A program made the position numbers and the translations under genes. The notes beneath the pieces are model-generated. The model was not told where the DNA came from. It was given only the letters and a program-made list of their open reading frames with translations, and did no database searches. Of a stretch of 64,000 nt of DNA, positions 21,839 through 32,623 are shown piece by piece; positions within the stretch are counted from its first letter, which is position 1, and each line of letters opens with the position of its first letter. The DNA comes from Hirsutella rhossiliensis (lineage: Eukaryota; Ascomycota; Sordariomycetes; Hypocreales; Ophiocordycipitaceae), in contig NW_025408678.1 of NCBI RefSeq assembly GCF_020360975.1, positions 744,001-808,000 of the forward strand. Reading direction: 5' to 3'.

Positions 21839-22301
21839 CGTGGGCGCGGGGTGTTTTTGATGTTTTGTCGCGGACGGCTGCGATGAGGGATGGCTCTCTA
21901 TTCGTGTGGCTGGTTGACGGAGCGCGAGAAGGCGAGTTTGGGGAGATCGTGGAGGACGAGGGAGACGAGGCTGAGGGAATCGTGACGATGGGAAAAAACC
22001 CATGACAGCTCTTGTTGATCTGATGGCTGACTCATCACCGTCAGTGGAGCATCCCAGGTACAGTACGGAGTACAACAGAGGCCTCTCTAGGGCTTCTGTG
22101 CAGCCTGTAGGGCCTCTGTGGAGCCTCTGTCTTCGTAGATGCTGCGAGAAAGTTACAGCGCCGTAGAGCCTCGGCCTGTCGCTGTCACTGCAGTGGGTCG
22201 TGTCCTTTCTCCGAGGCTTCCTCCCTTGTCTGCAATTCTCTCTCTTCATTCATTCGTTAGTAACGAGGGGGGGTTGCCTCGTCTCCCACCGCCGCCTCGT
22301 C

Positions 22302-22949
22302 ATGACCATGGCCACAGTCAACGACGGCCTCATCGCCAGAGTGACCGACTACGTCCGGGACTACATGTCCCACTACGACGGCTCCCACGACTTCCACCAC
22401 ATCGAGCGCGTCCTGCGCCTGGCCCTGCACATCCAGGCCCGCACGCCGTCGACCTCGCGGCCCCTCGTCGCCCTGTGCGCCCTGCTGCACGACGTGGGCG
22501 ACTCCAAGTACCTGCGCCCCGGCGAGGACGGGTCCCGCCTCGTCGCCGACGTGCTGCGGTCCCTCGGCGCCGACGCCCGCCTCGCTGACACGGTCCAGGC
22601 CATCTGCCTGGGCGTCAGCTACTCGACCGAAGTGCGCGACCCGGCGGCGGCGGCGGCGCGGCTGGCGGCGCACCCGGAGCTGGCCGTGGTGCAGGACGCG
22701 GACCGGCTCGACGCCATTGGCGCCGTCGGCATCGCCCGCACCTTTGCCTTTGGCGGCGCAAAAGGCCGCGCCTTGGGCCAGACTATGGACCACTTTGACG
22801 ACAAGCTGGTGCGCCTCGAGGCCATGATGAAGACGGAAACGGGGCGCGCGCTGGCGAGGCAGAGGACGGAGCGCCTCAAGCTGATGCAGGCCTGGTGGCG
22901 GGAGGAGACGGAGGGCCACGGCCTGGACGACGCGGGCGTGGTGCCGTGA
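22302..22949 (+). CDS. HD-domain phosphohydrolase (YedJ-like)
   Basis: Single exon of 215 residues, starting at the ATG of MTMATVND (a second ATG lies two codons later). The HD superfamily signature is clear: DGSHDFHHIERVLRLAL supplies an early His and the HH pair, ALLHDVGDSKY supplies the His-Asp metal site, and VVQDADRLDAIGAVGIAR supplies a conserved Asp. Small HD hydrolases of this type are metal-dependent phosphatases or nucleotidases; the substrate is unknown. The gene is divergent from smf1, with about 460 bp between the two starts. Confidence 0.9.
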   Translation: MTMATVNDGLIARVTDYVRDYMSHYDGSHDFHHIERVLRLALHIQARTPSTSRPLVALCALLHDVGDSKYLRPGEDGSRLVADVLRSLGADARLADTVQAICLGVSYSTEVRDPAAAAARLAAHPELAVVQDADRLDAIGAVGIARTFAFGGAKGRALGQTMDHFDDKLVRLEAMMKTETGRALARQRTERLKLMQAWWREETEGHGLDDAGVVP

Positions 22950-23413
22950 CCGACGACATAAGAAGACGGGACAGGGAGAAGAGGAAGAGGAAGACGAAAG
23001 ACGAAGCAAAAGAAGACCAAGACGAAGAAGAAGACTCCCCAGCTGTTCAACAAGCGTGTGCCGTCAAAAACCCCCCGCAAAAGAGGAGCCGTCAGGGGGT
23101 CTCTCACCCACCCATCAAGGTCCATCCATTTCCGTCTTTGGCATCTCTCACATTCGTAGCCATCGTCACCATACTTATACATGCCAGAGAATAACAAATA
23201 AAAGGGAAATGCTCGTCATTCACCCTGACCGGTCAGGTCGACGCTCCCGTCACTGCGCCTACTTTCCGGCAATTCTGGTCAGAAGGGCCCCGATGACGAC
23301 GGAATCCGTGCCACGACACCCGTCTCTACTTTCATCGCCTCTTGACAATTGACCATAACTCTCAAACTGCTCGTTATTCAAAATCTTCGGCGCACCGAGA
23401 CACTCCTCTCAGC

Positions 23414-24005
23414 ATGGATAGCCTGCCGCCTTAGCTCCTCCACCAAATCCTCCTCCACCTCCCTCCCTCGTGTCGCAAGAGCGCCCGTCTCGCCTCTCGA
23501 CGCTTCAGTGCCGTCACAGCCAACAACTAATTCTCGCTGCTCCGGTCATTTATGGACCCGGAAGTCGCCCTTGCTACCCTTGAGTCCACCGTGGCCGACC
23601 TCTCGACGCGCTCGCGCTCCATCTGGTCGCCCCGCTGCTCGGTCCCGGATCAGCTGCCTCTTGCCCAGAGCTTCCTGCTGGCCACACGCGTCGCCTTCGC
23701 GGGACATTCGTGGTCGTCGCCGCCGCCGTCCTTGACCCGTGGTCTGGAGCCGGACGAGGAGAGCAGCGACGATGACGATGGCGGCGCCATCCTTGCTGCG
23801 CAGAGCCTGGGCAGCCAACTGGGCCGCCGCGATGTGACGGAGGAGGCGCCCAGGCGCGCCATGTTTCCGCTACGCCATCTACCTGAGCTATGTCTACGGT
23901 GGTGAGGGAGAAGCACCGCAGCTGTGGGTATTGCAGGCCGACCGATGGGGGGCGGCAAGGCATGACTGCGTCGTCTTGACCGTTCCGACTCAAGACACTG
24001 AGCCT
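23414..24005 (+). pseudogene. F-box protein pseudogene
   Basis: From the ATG at 23414 one frame reads like an F-box N-terminus: MDSLPP, a stop, LLHQILLHLPPSCRKSARLA and SRRFSAV, a second stop, then FSLLRSFMDPEVALATLE. The stops are TAG at 23432-23434 and TAA at 23528-23530. The frame stays open from 23552 to 23905, but near 23858 coding similarity seems to shift by one base: the segment FRYAIYLSYVYGGEGEAPQLW (about 23863-23930) lies in another frame. No GT/AG introns remove the stops. I read this as a decayed F-box (SCF ubiquitin-ligase substrate adaptor) gene. The remaining 117-residue frame could be mis-called as a gene. Confidence 0.6.
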
Positions 24006-24276
24006 TCAAGAAACAATTTTTCATATCATTTCAAGCGGTATTCAAAACTCATACAAACATGGGGCAATATAGCCAAAGGGGGCGGGTTAATGAATGACAT
24101 GACAGCATCCTCTGAAGAAGCAACAAGAAAGGGAATGTATGTACAAACTGTTCGCATTCCATATACCCTTCTCACCCAAAACCAAGACATTGTTCGAATT
24201 GATGAGAAACCAGCAGCCAGGAATTCCGCCTACACCAAGGTGTCAAGGCAAGCAAGCAAGCAGGCCCGCGACACAC

Positions 24277-25344
24277 TCAGACGACATAGGCGACGGCAGC
24301 GACAGCGGCGGCAGCAGCAGCAGCCAAGACACCGGCTGCGCTGTTCGCAGACGCACCAGCTGTCGCGGCCGGTGGCGTCTGGCTGCCGGACGAGGAGGTG
24401 CCACTGGGCCGGTTGGACGGGGAGCCCCGGCCACCGGAGGGGGAGGAGGGGGATGGCGCAGACGGAGACGAAGAGGGTGAGGCGGTGTTTACGGTGCTGC
24501 CGCTCGTGGGAGCAATGGGCGTTGCGGTGCCGATGTCGGTGCCTTCGGGGGTGCTCGCGATGCCCGTGTCGGTGGGACGCCCCGTTCCTTCAGGAATGGT
24601 CATGATGCCGCTTACGCTGGGCCGGCCGGTGCCTTCGGGGGTGCTCGCGATGCCACTTTCGCTAGGGCGTCCGGTGCCCTCGGGAATGGTCATAATTCCC
24701 GTCACGCTGGGCCTTCCCGTGCCTTCGGGGATGGTCATGAATCCCGTCTCGCCGGGCCGTCCGGTTCCCTCAGGGATGGTCATGAAGCCTGTCTCGCCGG
24801 GCTGGCCCGAGCCCTCGGGGATGCTCATGATGTTGCTCCGCGGGGTGTTGTGGCTCGATGGCGTGTCGCTGGGCGTGCACTGGTCGGCGGGGAGGGTAAA
24901 GGAGGGCTTGGCGTAGACGACGCACTGGCAGAGGCCGGTCAGCTTCTCCTCTCTCTCCTCCCCTTTTCCCTTATTTGAACATGTGCACACGAACGCACAC
25001 GCACACATACACACACATTCACTCTCTGCCTCTTCAAGATAAAAAGGGACAGAAAACGGAGGAAAAAAAACACTCACGTTCTTCTGGCACGCCGCATCGC
25101 CCGCCTTCGGAGCGCTCTCGTAGCACACGGCCGTACCGCCGAGGGGCGGATAGCCGGCCACGTTTGCGGAGCAGCGGCCGGGCACACCGACGCCCGAGCT
25201 GTCGCAGCGCAGGATGATGTCGCCCGCGACGCAGAAGCTGGCGTTGGGCCGCGCGCACTTGACCTCGGTCGCGCTCGAGACGCCCGACGCGCGCACCGGG
25301 GCCACGGCGGCGGTGGCGGCGGCGAGGACTGTTGAAGCCTTCAT
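24277..25344 (-). CDS. Secreted, probably GPI-anchored cell-wall protein with tandem repeats
   Basis: Exons 25344-25078 and 24924-24277 (153-bp intron, GTGAGT donor) give 304 residues. A signal peptide (MKASTVLAAATAAVAPVRASG) precedes a Cys-rich domain of about 85 residues (seven to eight Cys, for example VKCARPNASFC, ILRCDSS and GRCSANV). Then come six to seven 15-residue repeats built on IPEGTGRP-(S/G)-x-T-G-(I/F)-M-T, a Ser/Pro/Thr-rich stalk, and a hydrophobic C-terminus (AAGVLAAAAAAAVAAVAYVV) preceded by small residues, as for GPI attachment. Likely a cell-wall or surface protein; repeat number is expected to vary between strains. I do not recognise a named family. Confidence 0.82.
   Translation of the reverse strand: MKASTVLAAATAAVAPVRASGVSSATEVKCARPNASFCVAGDIILRCDSSGVGVPGRCSANVAGYPPLGGTAVCYESAPKAGDAACQKNVSVFFPPFSVPFYLEEAESECVCMCACAFVCTCSNKGKGEEREEKLTGLCQCVVYAKPSFTLPADQCTPSDTPSSHNTPRSNIMSIPEGSGQPGETGFMTIPEGTGRPGETGFMTIPEGTGRPSVTGIMTIPEGTGRPSESGIASTPEGTGRPSVSGIMTIPEGTGRPTDTGIASTPEGTDIGTATPIAPTSGSTVNTASPSSSPSAPSPSSPSGGRGSPSNRPSGTSSSGSQTPPAATAGASANSAAGVLAAAAAAAVAAVAYVV
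24540..24835 (-). repeat. 45-bp coding minisatellite
   Basis: Tandem 45-bp units encoding the IPEGTGRP 15-residue repeats of the surface protein. Units differ by substitutions but keep the reading frame. Confidence 0.85.
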
Positions 25345-28300
25345 TTCCCCCGTTTCTTGTCCCTGACTTTTTCTTTAAATGGCTCGGTCTTTTCGGTTTG
25401 TCGTTGAACGTGTCTTGGCTTGTAGGATGGGGGAGTCAAGCGGTGAACTGTTCATGTGGCAGCTTGGTGTCGACCATATATGTCCCTTTTGAGCAAAGCA
25501 ACACTCTTGGCCGACTGTCGTATATCTTTCCTCGCCTTCAGAGAACCGAGACAGAGAAAGACCGAGAAGGAATGTGACGAAAGAGCCGGGGCGCGTACGG
25601 AGGAGCTATATATGGACCGACTGACGGGATGGACATGTGCGGCTTTCTTGTCTTCCTCCTCCTCCTTCCTCTTCCAAACCTCGTGCGACTGGAGCCAGCC
25701 AGGAAGAAAAGCCCGGCCCGAGAGCCAAAAGCCAAGGTTGCATCTCCCCCATGGCAACTCCGAGTAACCCCCCAAGTCTGTCTGGGCTTGGACTGACCAA
25801 TGACAGACAGGGCGCTGCGCTGGGAGGCTTCGAGGGGAAACGGACTGGTCCCTGCCAAGGGTCACGCACCCCTCCAGATAGAGTGGTCACCAGCCCAGCA
25901 GGCCTTGTGGGCTTGTGGTGAAGTTCATAATGGGGTGGTCCGTATTCTTGCGTAGTGTTGATACCTCGTGTATGTGCCCAGCATGTACGGGTGACGGAGG
26001 GGCTTGGTCACGACCAGCCACTTGTTTTACTGCCAGGCATCCATCCCCTTGAAAAGAAAAACAGCGGTATCAAGCCAAGGGAAAAGGTAGCCGAGGCAGG
26101 TGAAACACGGTGCAACGGCGTCATGGCCCAAATAGTCAGGTCGGCGGCCTATTGACCCTTTGTCCCCGCCATTCTGCATCGAGGAGGAGCTTAGCGAGAT
26201 GTGCGTTGCCCCATTAGCGAAGAGGAAGATGGCGTGGCTTGGAGGGGGATCAGCGCCGCCGATCTGCACGCACTTGTTCATCACTCTTCAGCCAGTTTGG
26301 GTGAGAAATAAGAGTGATGTGGCCGAGAGTTGTTGGAATGGGCAAGGAAAAAAGGGACAAAACCCCAGCTGAAGTCATGGTTTTTGGCTCGGGAGGGCCA
26401 GGCTGACCCTGGATGACAGCAACACCAAAGGTTGCCCTCACTCGAGGCTCGACATTGCATCGCATAAGCCAAACCCTGTGTAACCAATCTGCCCGTCGAA
26501 AGGGTCTCGTATCCACGGTCATGTAGCCGAAGGGCTTGACTTCATCCATCATACGAAGGAGAAGCCGGGTTCGACACTGTGAATCGTGCCTTTTGCTTCC
26601 TGGTCGAGTCTGTCTTTTACGAGATCCTTACTGCGTAGCTAATGGGACCCGACAGTCACTGCCGTTGTCCCCTCGGTCCCGTCACAAAGGGTGTGCAGCC
26701 TCTCGTGGGTCCAAGAAACTGATTCCCAACTCGCAACTTTGCCTGGCGTCTCGCATCTTGATATCGCGGGCCGCTGTCCCGGTGAAACACGACCAAGGGA
26801 CACGACCAAGGGACATGACCAAGGGACACGACCAAGGGACATGACCAAGGGACATGACCAAGGGACACGAAAGAGACGCGACCAAGGGACACGAAAGGGG
26901 CCTGTTCTGCGCTCACTCGGCTCCAGCTAAGCCACTTGGCCGGCAAGCCGTCCTCGCAAGCTTCAGATGCATCTTGGGCATTGCAAAGGACGATGAGCAT
27001 CGCACTGCCGATCCGGCGCCTTGTCGATGCAGCACGGCAGCCAGCGTCGCACATGGCTTGGGCGCCTTCGCTCCGGCCCACGAATCGGCTCTTCTCCTCC
27101 GCGCCCTCGGGCAGCAGGATGGAAAACTGCGAGGGCTTGAAGGGGCCTTTGTCTCAAGGCTTGCCTCAGCCGCTTCCTTGACGACAGTCGGCAGCACATG
27201 TTTCGTCCCGGCGTCGTATAAGCTGATTCGGGAACGACTCGGCTTGGGCCCCTGAATGGCACGTGCAACAGCATGCCCCCCTCTGTGCGCGGAAATAGGA
27301 TCGCTATATGACCTTTCTGGAGAGGTGATGAGGGTTTCCTTGCCCGTTTGTTCCGAGTGACGCCTAGAACAAAGGCGGCGGGCAGAACCGGCCGTTTCTC
27401 GAGCCAACCCGGCTGGACCTTGCGGTAACTAGCCCCAGGGGACCCCTTTTTGGACGAGGGCTTGTGCGGTGGGCTGGTTCAAGGCAGCCGAAAGCGTGCC
27501 CAGCAACGCCGAGCTGGACCTGACGAGCCTGGGCTTTCGTGACGAGTCATGGGCTGATGGAGCTGGAGCTGGAGCTGGAGCTTGCCATGGCGGGATCCAT
27601 CCATTCTCAAGACGGGCGCAGAGTCGTGGGGCCGCAAGAAGCTTCGTGCAGATGGAGCAGGTCGAGCAGTGCGATGGATGGCAAACGCGGCTCGCCGAAG
27701 GATCTTGGACGAGGGAGGGAGGGTTGTGTCTGCCTCGTCGGCTTGAGAGTCGAGACGGTGAAAAACGAGGCGACGCCACAGTCCGGGTTAAGCCACACGA
27801 GCCTCAACTGCACTTGCTCACGACCAGATGAATTCGCCAGATGTTTGACGACTTGCTTCAAGGACAGCTAGACTCTAGACTCCCACTTGCTGCCCGCGCC
27901 GTCCCGCTCTGCCGTCGCGATACGGCGGAGCGTCGACATGACGGGCCAACCACGTGCTCCATCCGGGCATCGTCTTTTCAGCCTGCCGAGGAGGCGACTA
28001 GCAGCGGATGCTAACCCGGAACAGTAGGTGAAGCTAGACTTGCTTTTATCCCGGCCTGGAGCTCTGACAAGTGAGGAGAAGTGCGTGAGAAGTGCGTGAG
28101 AAGTGCGTGAGTATGGATCCAGGTGGCCCCCATGTCTTACCTGGTTCCCGTTGCCCTCTATGCCTCCATAGAGGCCCCCATCGTCGGCCCCTGCCTCTGC
28201 TTCCACAGCCGGCAGAAACGGTAATTACTGGCCACGCAAGGTATTGATTGGTGACTGCCTTGGTTTCAGCAGAAGATTGCGTCTCGATGAATCTGCTGGC

Positions 28301-28761
28301 CATACGGAATATAGCCCCAGGGTACCTCGCGCCTCTGCAGGGCCTAGGCGTCCGTACATGTACCAGTGAACACGTAATTCCCATCCTCCGCCAAGCCCAG
28401 GCATTCATCCGTCCCCGCCTGCGCCTGCAAGAGAAAATCTGCGACACAATCCAAAACGGCTCCCTCACCACCAGACGTGCCTTGCCCTCTTCCCTTTGCT
28501 TTCTCTGCCTCTCTACGCGTCGAGCCCCCGTCCTTGTCCATCATCGCTCGTCGACCGACGCCTCCTCCGACGCCAAAACGCCCGCAGCAAACTGACTTGC
28601 TTGCTCTCCCCATGTCTCAGACATCCATTTAATCCCATTATCCGTCCTGGCTTGGATGGAGCATAGACGCCCTGGCCACCATGCGCACGATCCCTTGCTT
28701 CTCCCAACAAGCCGCTTCTCTTTGAGCATGCCCGCCACTGGCCTCGTCTCAAGCGCTCACC
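25345..28761. other. 3.4-kb region without a supported gene
   Basis: Only short overlapping frames, none with a domain or consistent exon joins. It contains a 13-bp minisatellite (26787-26896), a GAGCTG hexamer run near 27560-27580, three 11-bp copies of GAAGTGCGTGA at about 28078-28112, and the promoter of the large gene at 28762. The GPI-protein promoter lies at its left end. Confidence 0.55.
26787..26896. repeat. 13-bp minisatellite
   Basis: About six tandem units of ACGACCAAGGGAC or ATGACCAAGGGAC followed by degenerate units (ACGAAAGAGACGC and so on). Non-coding. Confidence 0.88.
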
Positions 28762-31700
28762 ATGCTGCCCTCTTCGCCTGAGCACGCCCTTGGCCAGCCC
28801 AACTTCGGCAAGCACAAGCCCTTGCCCCGGCCTCGCACCCGTCGCGACGATACTCGACCCAATCCCGCAGACCATGACTTGCGCTTCGCCGTCGACTCTG
28901 CCCACCCCGACGCCGCCCAGCCTTCGATTCCGCGCGTCCTCAAGCATGAATCTCGCACCATAAGCAACGCCCCGAACCTGCCTCCGACGCCTCCAAACCA
29001 CTCTAGGAACTCTTCTGGCAGCCACCCTACCTTGCCATACATTGCCGACAGCAGCGGACACGCCGTCCCCCGAGACGTCAAGCGTCCCGTCGCCACTCCC
29101 CCGGATCAGCGGAGCCCCCCAACGCCAGACGTGACACCGCCCGGCCCAGCTCTCCGTCCCCACGCCTTGCGCCCTTCTGTCTTGGACCGCACCCTATCCA
29201 ACACCGCAGCAATGGGCTCGCCAATCGAATCTTTCGAGACCGCCAGAGAGGAGCCCTCGTCATCCGACGACGAAGCCGGCAGCTTTACCATGGGACAGCC
29301 TTTGAGCTCCTTCTCGAAATTGTACCGTGTTGCCGACTCTCAATGCAGTCCACTCATCTCGCCCCCAGATCTACATGTCGCTCTAGAGCGCATTCAATCT
29401 CGGCAGGCCGACACATCGGACTTTAAGACTCGACGAAGCCTCGCGAAATCTGACCGAGCCTGGTGTGCGCCCCCTGACATTGAACGGGAGTGGGCGAACA
29501 ACATGGGGAGGGCTTTGGCCAGGCCAAAGAAGCATGTCGGGTTTGAGCACCTCGATATTCTCGACAAGAACACTCTTAACGAAATACTTGACCACGGTGC
29601 GCCTCTGACAAATACTGCCAAGCCTCTCCGCCAAACGTCACTCCACGAGGCACCCTTGCTGAGCTCGTCCCCCAAACGTACGCCGGATCAAAGGCATGCA
29701 TCTTCAGCCCCTTCCAACTCGGATACTTCGATCCGCACCGATGCCAAGCGCTTGTCAGGGCAGTCCATCAAGTCCAACCCGTCAACTGTCGTCGAGGCTA
29801 TTTTGGTGGACCTCCCACCACAAAGGCAGAGAACCCTGAGACACGTACAGAAGCGAGGCACTTTACGAGACACTAGCGGTCGTTTCTCGCCCATTCAGGG
29901 GGGCTCAAGCCTCCACCTCCCCAAATTGATGCTCGCCGAATACGGAGGCGAAATGGACCGCCTGACTGATGGTTATGCTCGCAACACATCCCACTCGATA
30001 GCGAGCGGGCGTGCACGTCGCGAGGTCTGGGAACATGGCGCAATCCCAGTCGTCGTCGTCCCCGAGCGGCGGTCTTCGAGCCGGGACAGGTCGACAAAGG
30101 AACGTGCGCTCCGTTCGACCGCCGGCCGACGATCAAAAAGAGCCACGAGCCCTGACCCTGGTTCCCAACACAGGCCCGCTCGTCACGTCGCCTCCCCTGT
30201 GCTGGAGCAGCGAGGTCGGCGACGGCCTGAATCGGAACCAGACCATTCGGAGCACAAGACGGTTGGCTCGTCTCCCTCCACCCCTGCCCCGTTTGCGTCG
30301 CACTCTGCTCATGCGAGTGGCGACGCGTTGGGGGCTACGGAAGACCATCTCGGGGCTCCCGATTCCCCGCCGCAGCACCTTGGAGCTCCCGCACACGCAC
30401 GAGCGCCAGCAGGCTCCCTTGAACCCCAGCCAAGTCCTTTACCAGAAGTTACCATCCGCTTCGAGCCAGATGAAGATCATGACCTGGCCAGTCTTGGCCG
30501 ACATGAGGATGCCCTCTCATCCAAAAAGTTCTCGTCCAGAAATACCCCCTTTTCCATTGCTTCGTTTGAGACGAGCGGCACGGCGCTCGAGGTGTCCGAG
30601 GCCATGGCCGTTCAAATGGTTCTTCACCAGAACTCGTCGGTTCTCGTCGTCGATCATCTAGCAAAGCCTGCCGAGGTATCCGAGATGGCAAAGGAAGAGG
30701 CTACACCGCCTGCGCAGCCGACGATCAGAACGACAAGCCCGGGTGGGGGGCCAGTGACACCACCTCGGCGAGGTTCCTCGGATGAGGTCGACTCTCCGCT
30801 CCGCAATCCGCGACCGCCGCCGACGCCACCCGCACAGCCCCCGGCCATCAACTTTATCCCGGCCACTCCATCGGGCTCGACTCCGGCGCAGGAAAGGCTT
30901 GCCCGGCTGGGAAATTATTTTGAAGCAACGGTGGAGCCGCCCTCTCGCCGACCCTCCATCGTTAGACGGGCGCTCGGTCGGCGGCGTCATTCCGTTGACT
31001 ATCCGCCGGCGGCCTCCAAGGCTCCCAGTTTTCTGATGAGGACCCTATCACTCTCCCGAAACGTGCGCCAGTTCCAGTCAACGGATGCCACTAAGTCGGC
31101 CAACACAGACGTGAATCCCACGTATCATCGGAAAGATGCCGTGCCAGCTGATGAAAACAAACTGCATCCCTTTTGGCGCCCGCAACCCCCCGAGGGGGAG
31201 AGAGTCGACGGCGGCGATTACGCCGGGCACGACTATGATGCCGGCGGAGCCAGACTGAACGGGAGCTCGTCCAACCGGGAGTGGGCTGTCCCGGCGCGTA
31301 TGCCGAAGCGGAGCTTTAGCGCGCGGATGAAGCGGACATTTGCTATCTTTCCTATCCGCGACGATGAGTTTCTTCCTGCCGAGACCACTCACGGACCTGA
31401 ACGACGCACCATTCGGCGCACCCCGAGCGGCAATCTCCGGGTGATGCGTCGCCGGGCCAGTGCCGACTCGTACCTGCGGCGCGAGAGCATGCGAGGCGCG
31501 ACGTACGCTGCACCCGATGCAAACGAGCGACGAGGTTTCTGGGGTGGTCGTGGCCTGCGACAGAACCAAAGCCAGGAGAAGTTGCGACGATCTGCGGTGG
31601 GGCGACGGTGGGAAGGGATCCAGAAGTTGCCGCGCATGTTGAGCGAGAGGAGGCGAGAGAAGCGGACGCAGCAGCTCCGACAGATGATCAGCGGCCCCAA

Positions 31701-31785
31701 GGACGTCCGTGATGGCGTTCGGGAAGTCATCGAGCCCAGGGGCTCAAGAGCTCTGCGCCAACCCGACGGCTACGGGCTGATCTAG
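28762..31785 (+). CDS. Large disordered conserved fungal protein
   Basis: One uninterrupted frame of 1007 residues with a good start context (CACCATG). The protein is Ser/Pro/Arg-rich and mostly predicted disordered by eye; it has many RRxS and SP motifs, suggesting phosphorylation. Short hydrophobic or basic islands near the C-terminus (RRPSIVRRALGRRRHS, SFLMRTLSLSRNVRQF, KRSFSARMKRTFAIFP) look like conserved peptide motifs. No enzymatic or membrane domain is visible. I do not recognise the family. Its length without stops in GC-rich DNA, together with low-complexity but non-repetitive sequence, supports a real gene. Confidence 0.8.
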   Translation: MLPSSPEHALGQPNFGKHKPLPRPRTRRDDTRPNPADHDLRFAVDSAHPDAAQPSIPRVLKHESRTISNAPNLPPTPPNHSRNSSGSHPTLPYIADSSGHAVPRDVKRPVATPPDQRSPPTPDVTPPGPALRPHALRPSVLDRTLSNTAAMGSPIESFETAREEPSSSDDEAGSFTMGQPLSSFSKLYRVADSQCSPLISPPDLHVALERIQSRQADTSDFKTRRSLAKSDRAWCAPPDIEREWANNMGRALARPKKHVGFEHLDILDKNTLNEILDHGAPLTNTAKPLRQTSLHEAPLLSSSPKRTPDQRHASSAPSNSDTSIRTDAKRLSGQSIKSNPSTVVEAILVDLPPQRQRTLRHVQKRGTLRDTSGRFSPIQGGSSLHLPKLMLAEYGGEMDRLTDGYARNTSHSIASGRARREVWEHGAIPVVVVPERRSSSRDRSTKERALRSTAGRRSKRATSPDPGSQHRPARHVASPVLEQRGRRRPESEPDHSEHKTVGSSPSTPAPFASHSAHASGDALGATEDHLGAPDSPPQHLGAPAHARAPAGSLEPQPSPLPEVTIRFEPDEDHDLASLGRHEDALSSKKFSSRNTPFSIASFETSGTALEVSEAMAVQMVLHQNSSVLVVDHLAKPAEVSEMAKEEATPPAQPTIRTTSPGGGPVTPPRRGSSDEVDSPLRNPRPPPTPPAQPPAINFIPATPSGSTPAQERLARLGNYFEATVEPPSRRPSIVRRALGRRRHSVDYPPAASKAPSFLMRTLSLSRNVRQFQSTDATKSANTDVNPTYHRKDAVPADENKLHPFWRPQPPEGERVDGGDYAGHDYDAGGARLNGSSSNREWAVPARMPKRSFSARMKRTFAIFPIRDDEFLPAETTHGPERRTIRRTPSGNLRVMRRRASADSYLRRESMRGATYAAPDANERRGFWGGRGLRQNQSQEKLRRSAVGRRWEGIQKLPRMLSERRREKRTQQLRQMISGPKDVRDGVREVIEPRGSRALRQPDGYGLI

Positions 31786-32623
31786 CGCACGACGGCCTTT
31801 GTTGCAGCGCCCCTCACAGGACGCCGGGCCCTTGGTTTTTTCCGTTTGGAGCGGGTTTCCTTTATATTTCAGGCCAACAGAAGACAAAAGCACCCTTTCC
31901 GGGTCGAGAAGGGGTAACGAAAAATCAAAACGATTTCATGGACGATGAAAATGAGCAACAAACACCGGTCGCGACAATGAGATTACGACTGCTACGACGA
32001 GACGGCTTGACGATTACGGCCCCCCTTGATGACAGGCTGAATGTGTTGAAATGAAAGCACGCGCGTGAGTTTTGGGGCAACTATGGGAAATGTACGTGTG
32101 CAATGCGTGGATGAAATGATTGCCTGCTCTGTTTTCTGCCTTCTGCCTTCTTTCTTCTTTCCTCCCACCGGGTGCTCGAGTCGTTTTCGACGCTGCGCGG
32201 GTGAACGGGGACGAGTGAGCGGGACTTGCCTCGACACGCCTCGAGCAGGCATCGGAGCGGGAGGCGGCACTGTATGTATGATACGATGGGCTTCTTGCCC
32301 GATGCATTGACAGAATCAAATTGCAGTTTGTGTGTGGTCACGTTTGGTTCCACACTCTGGGTTCCCTTTGAACTTGTGAGGGCATGTACGCGAATGAGTC
32401 TGCGTGCAGATGTTTTCATGATCTATTGTGCGAGCCGTGCCTGGCCAAGTGCCGCTAAACCTAACGACCTTGTCTGCTTCCCTCGCATCTTTTCCGATTC
32501 CTGACCATCCATACCGGTCGTGAGTCTCAGCCTAAACGCCGCCTTCGCCTTCGCCTTCCATGCAACACGAAGAAAAGAAAAGCCCAATGGGGCCAAATCG
32601 TAGGTACGACGACGGGGAGGCGC
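31786..32623. other. Intergenic region between convergent genes
   Basis: 3' regions of the 1007-residue protein gene (+) and the U1-C gene (-). No gene seen. Confidence 0.6.

Noticed and set aside
26854..27255. 133-codon frame beginning in the 13-bp minisatellite
   Set aside because: The start lies in the tandem repeat and the rest has no recognisable feature.
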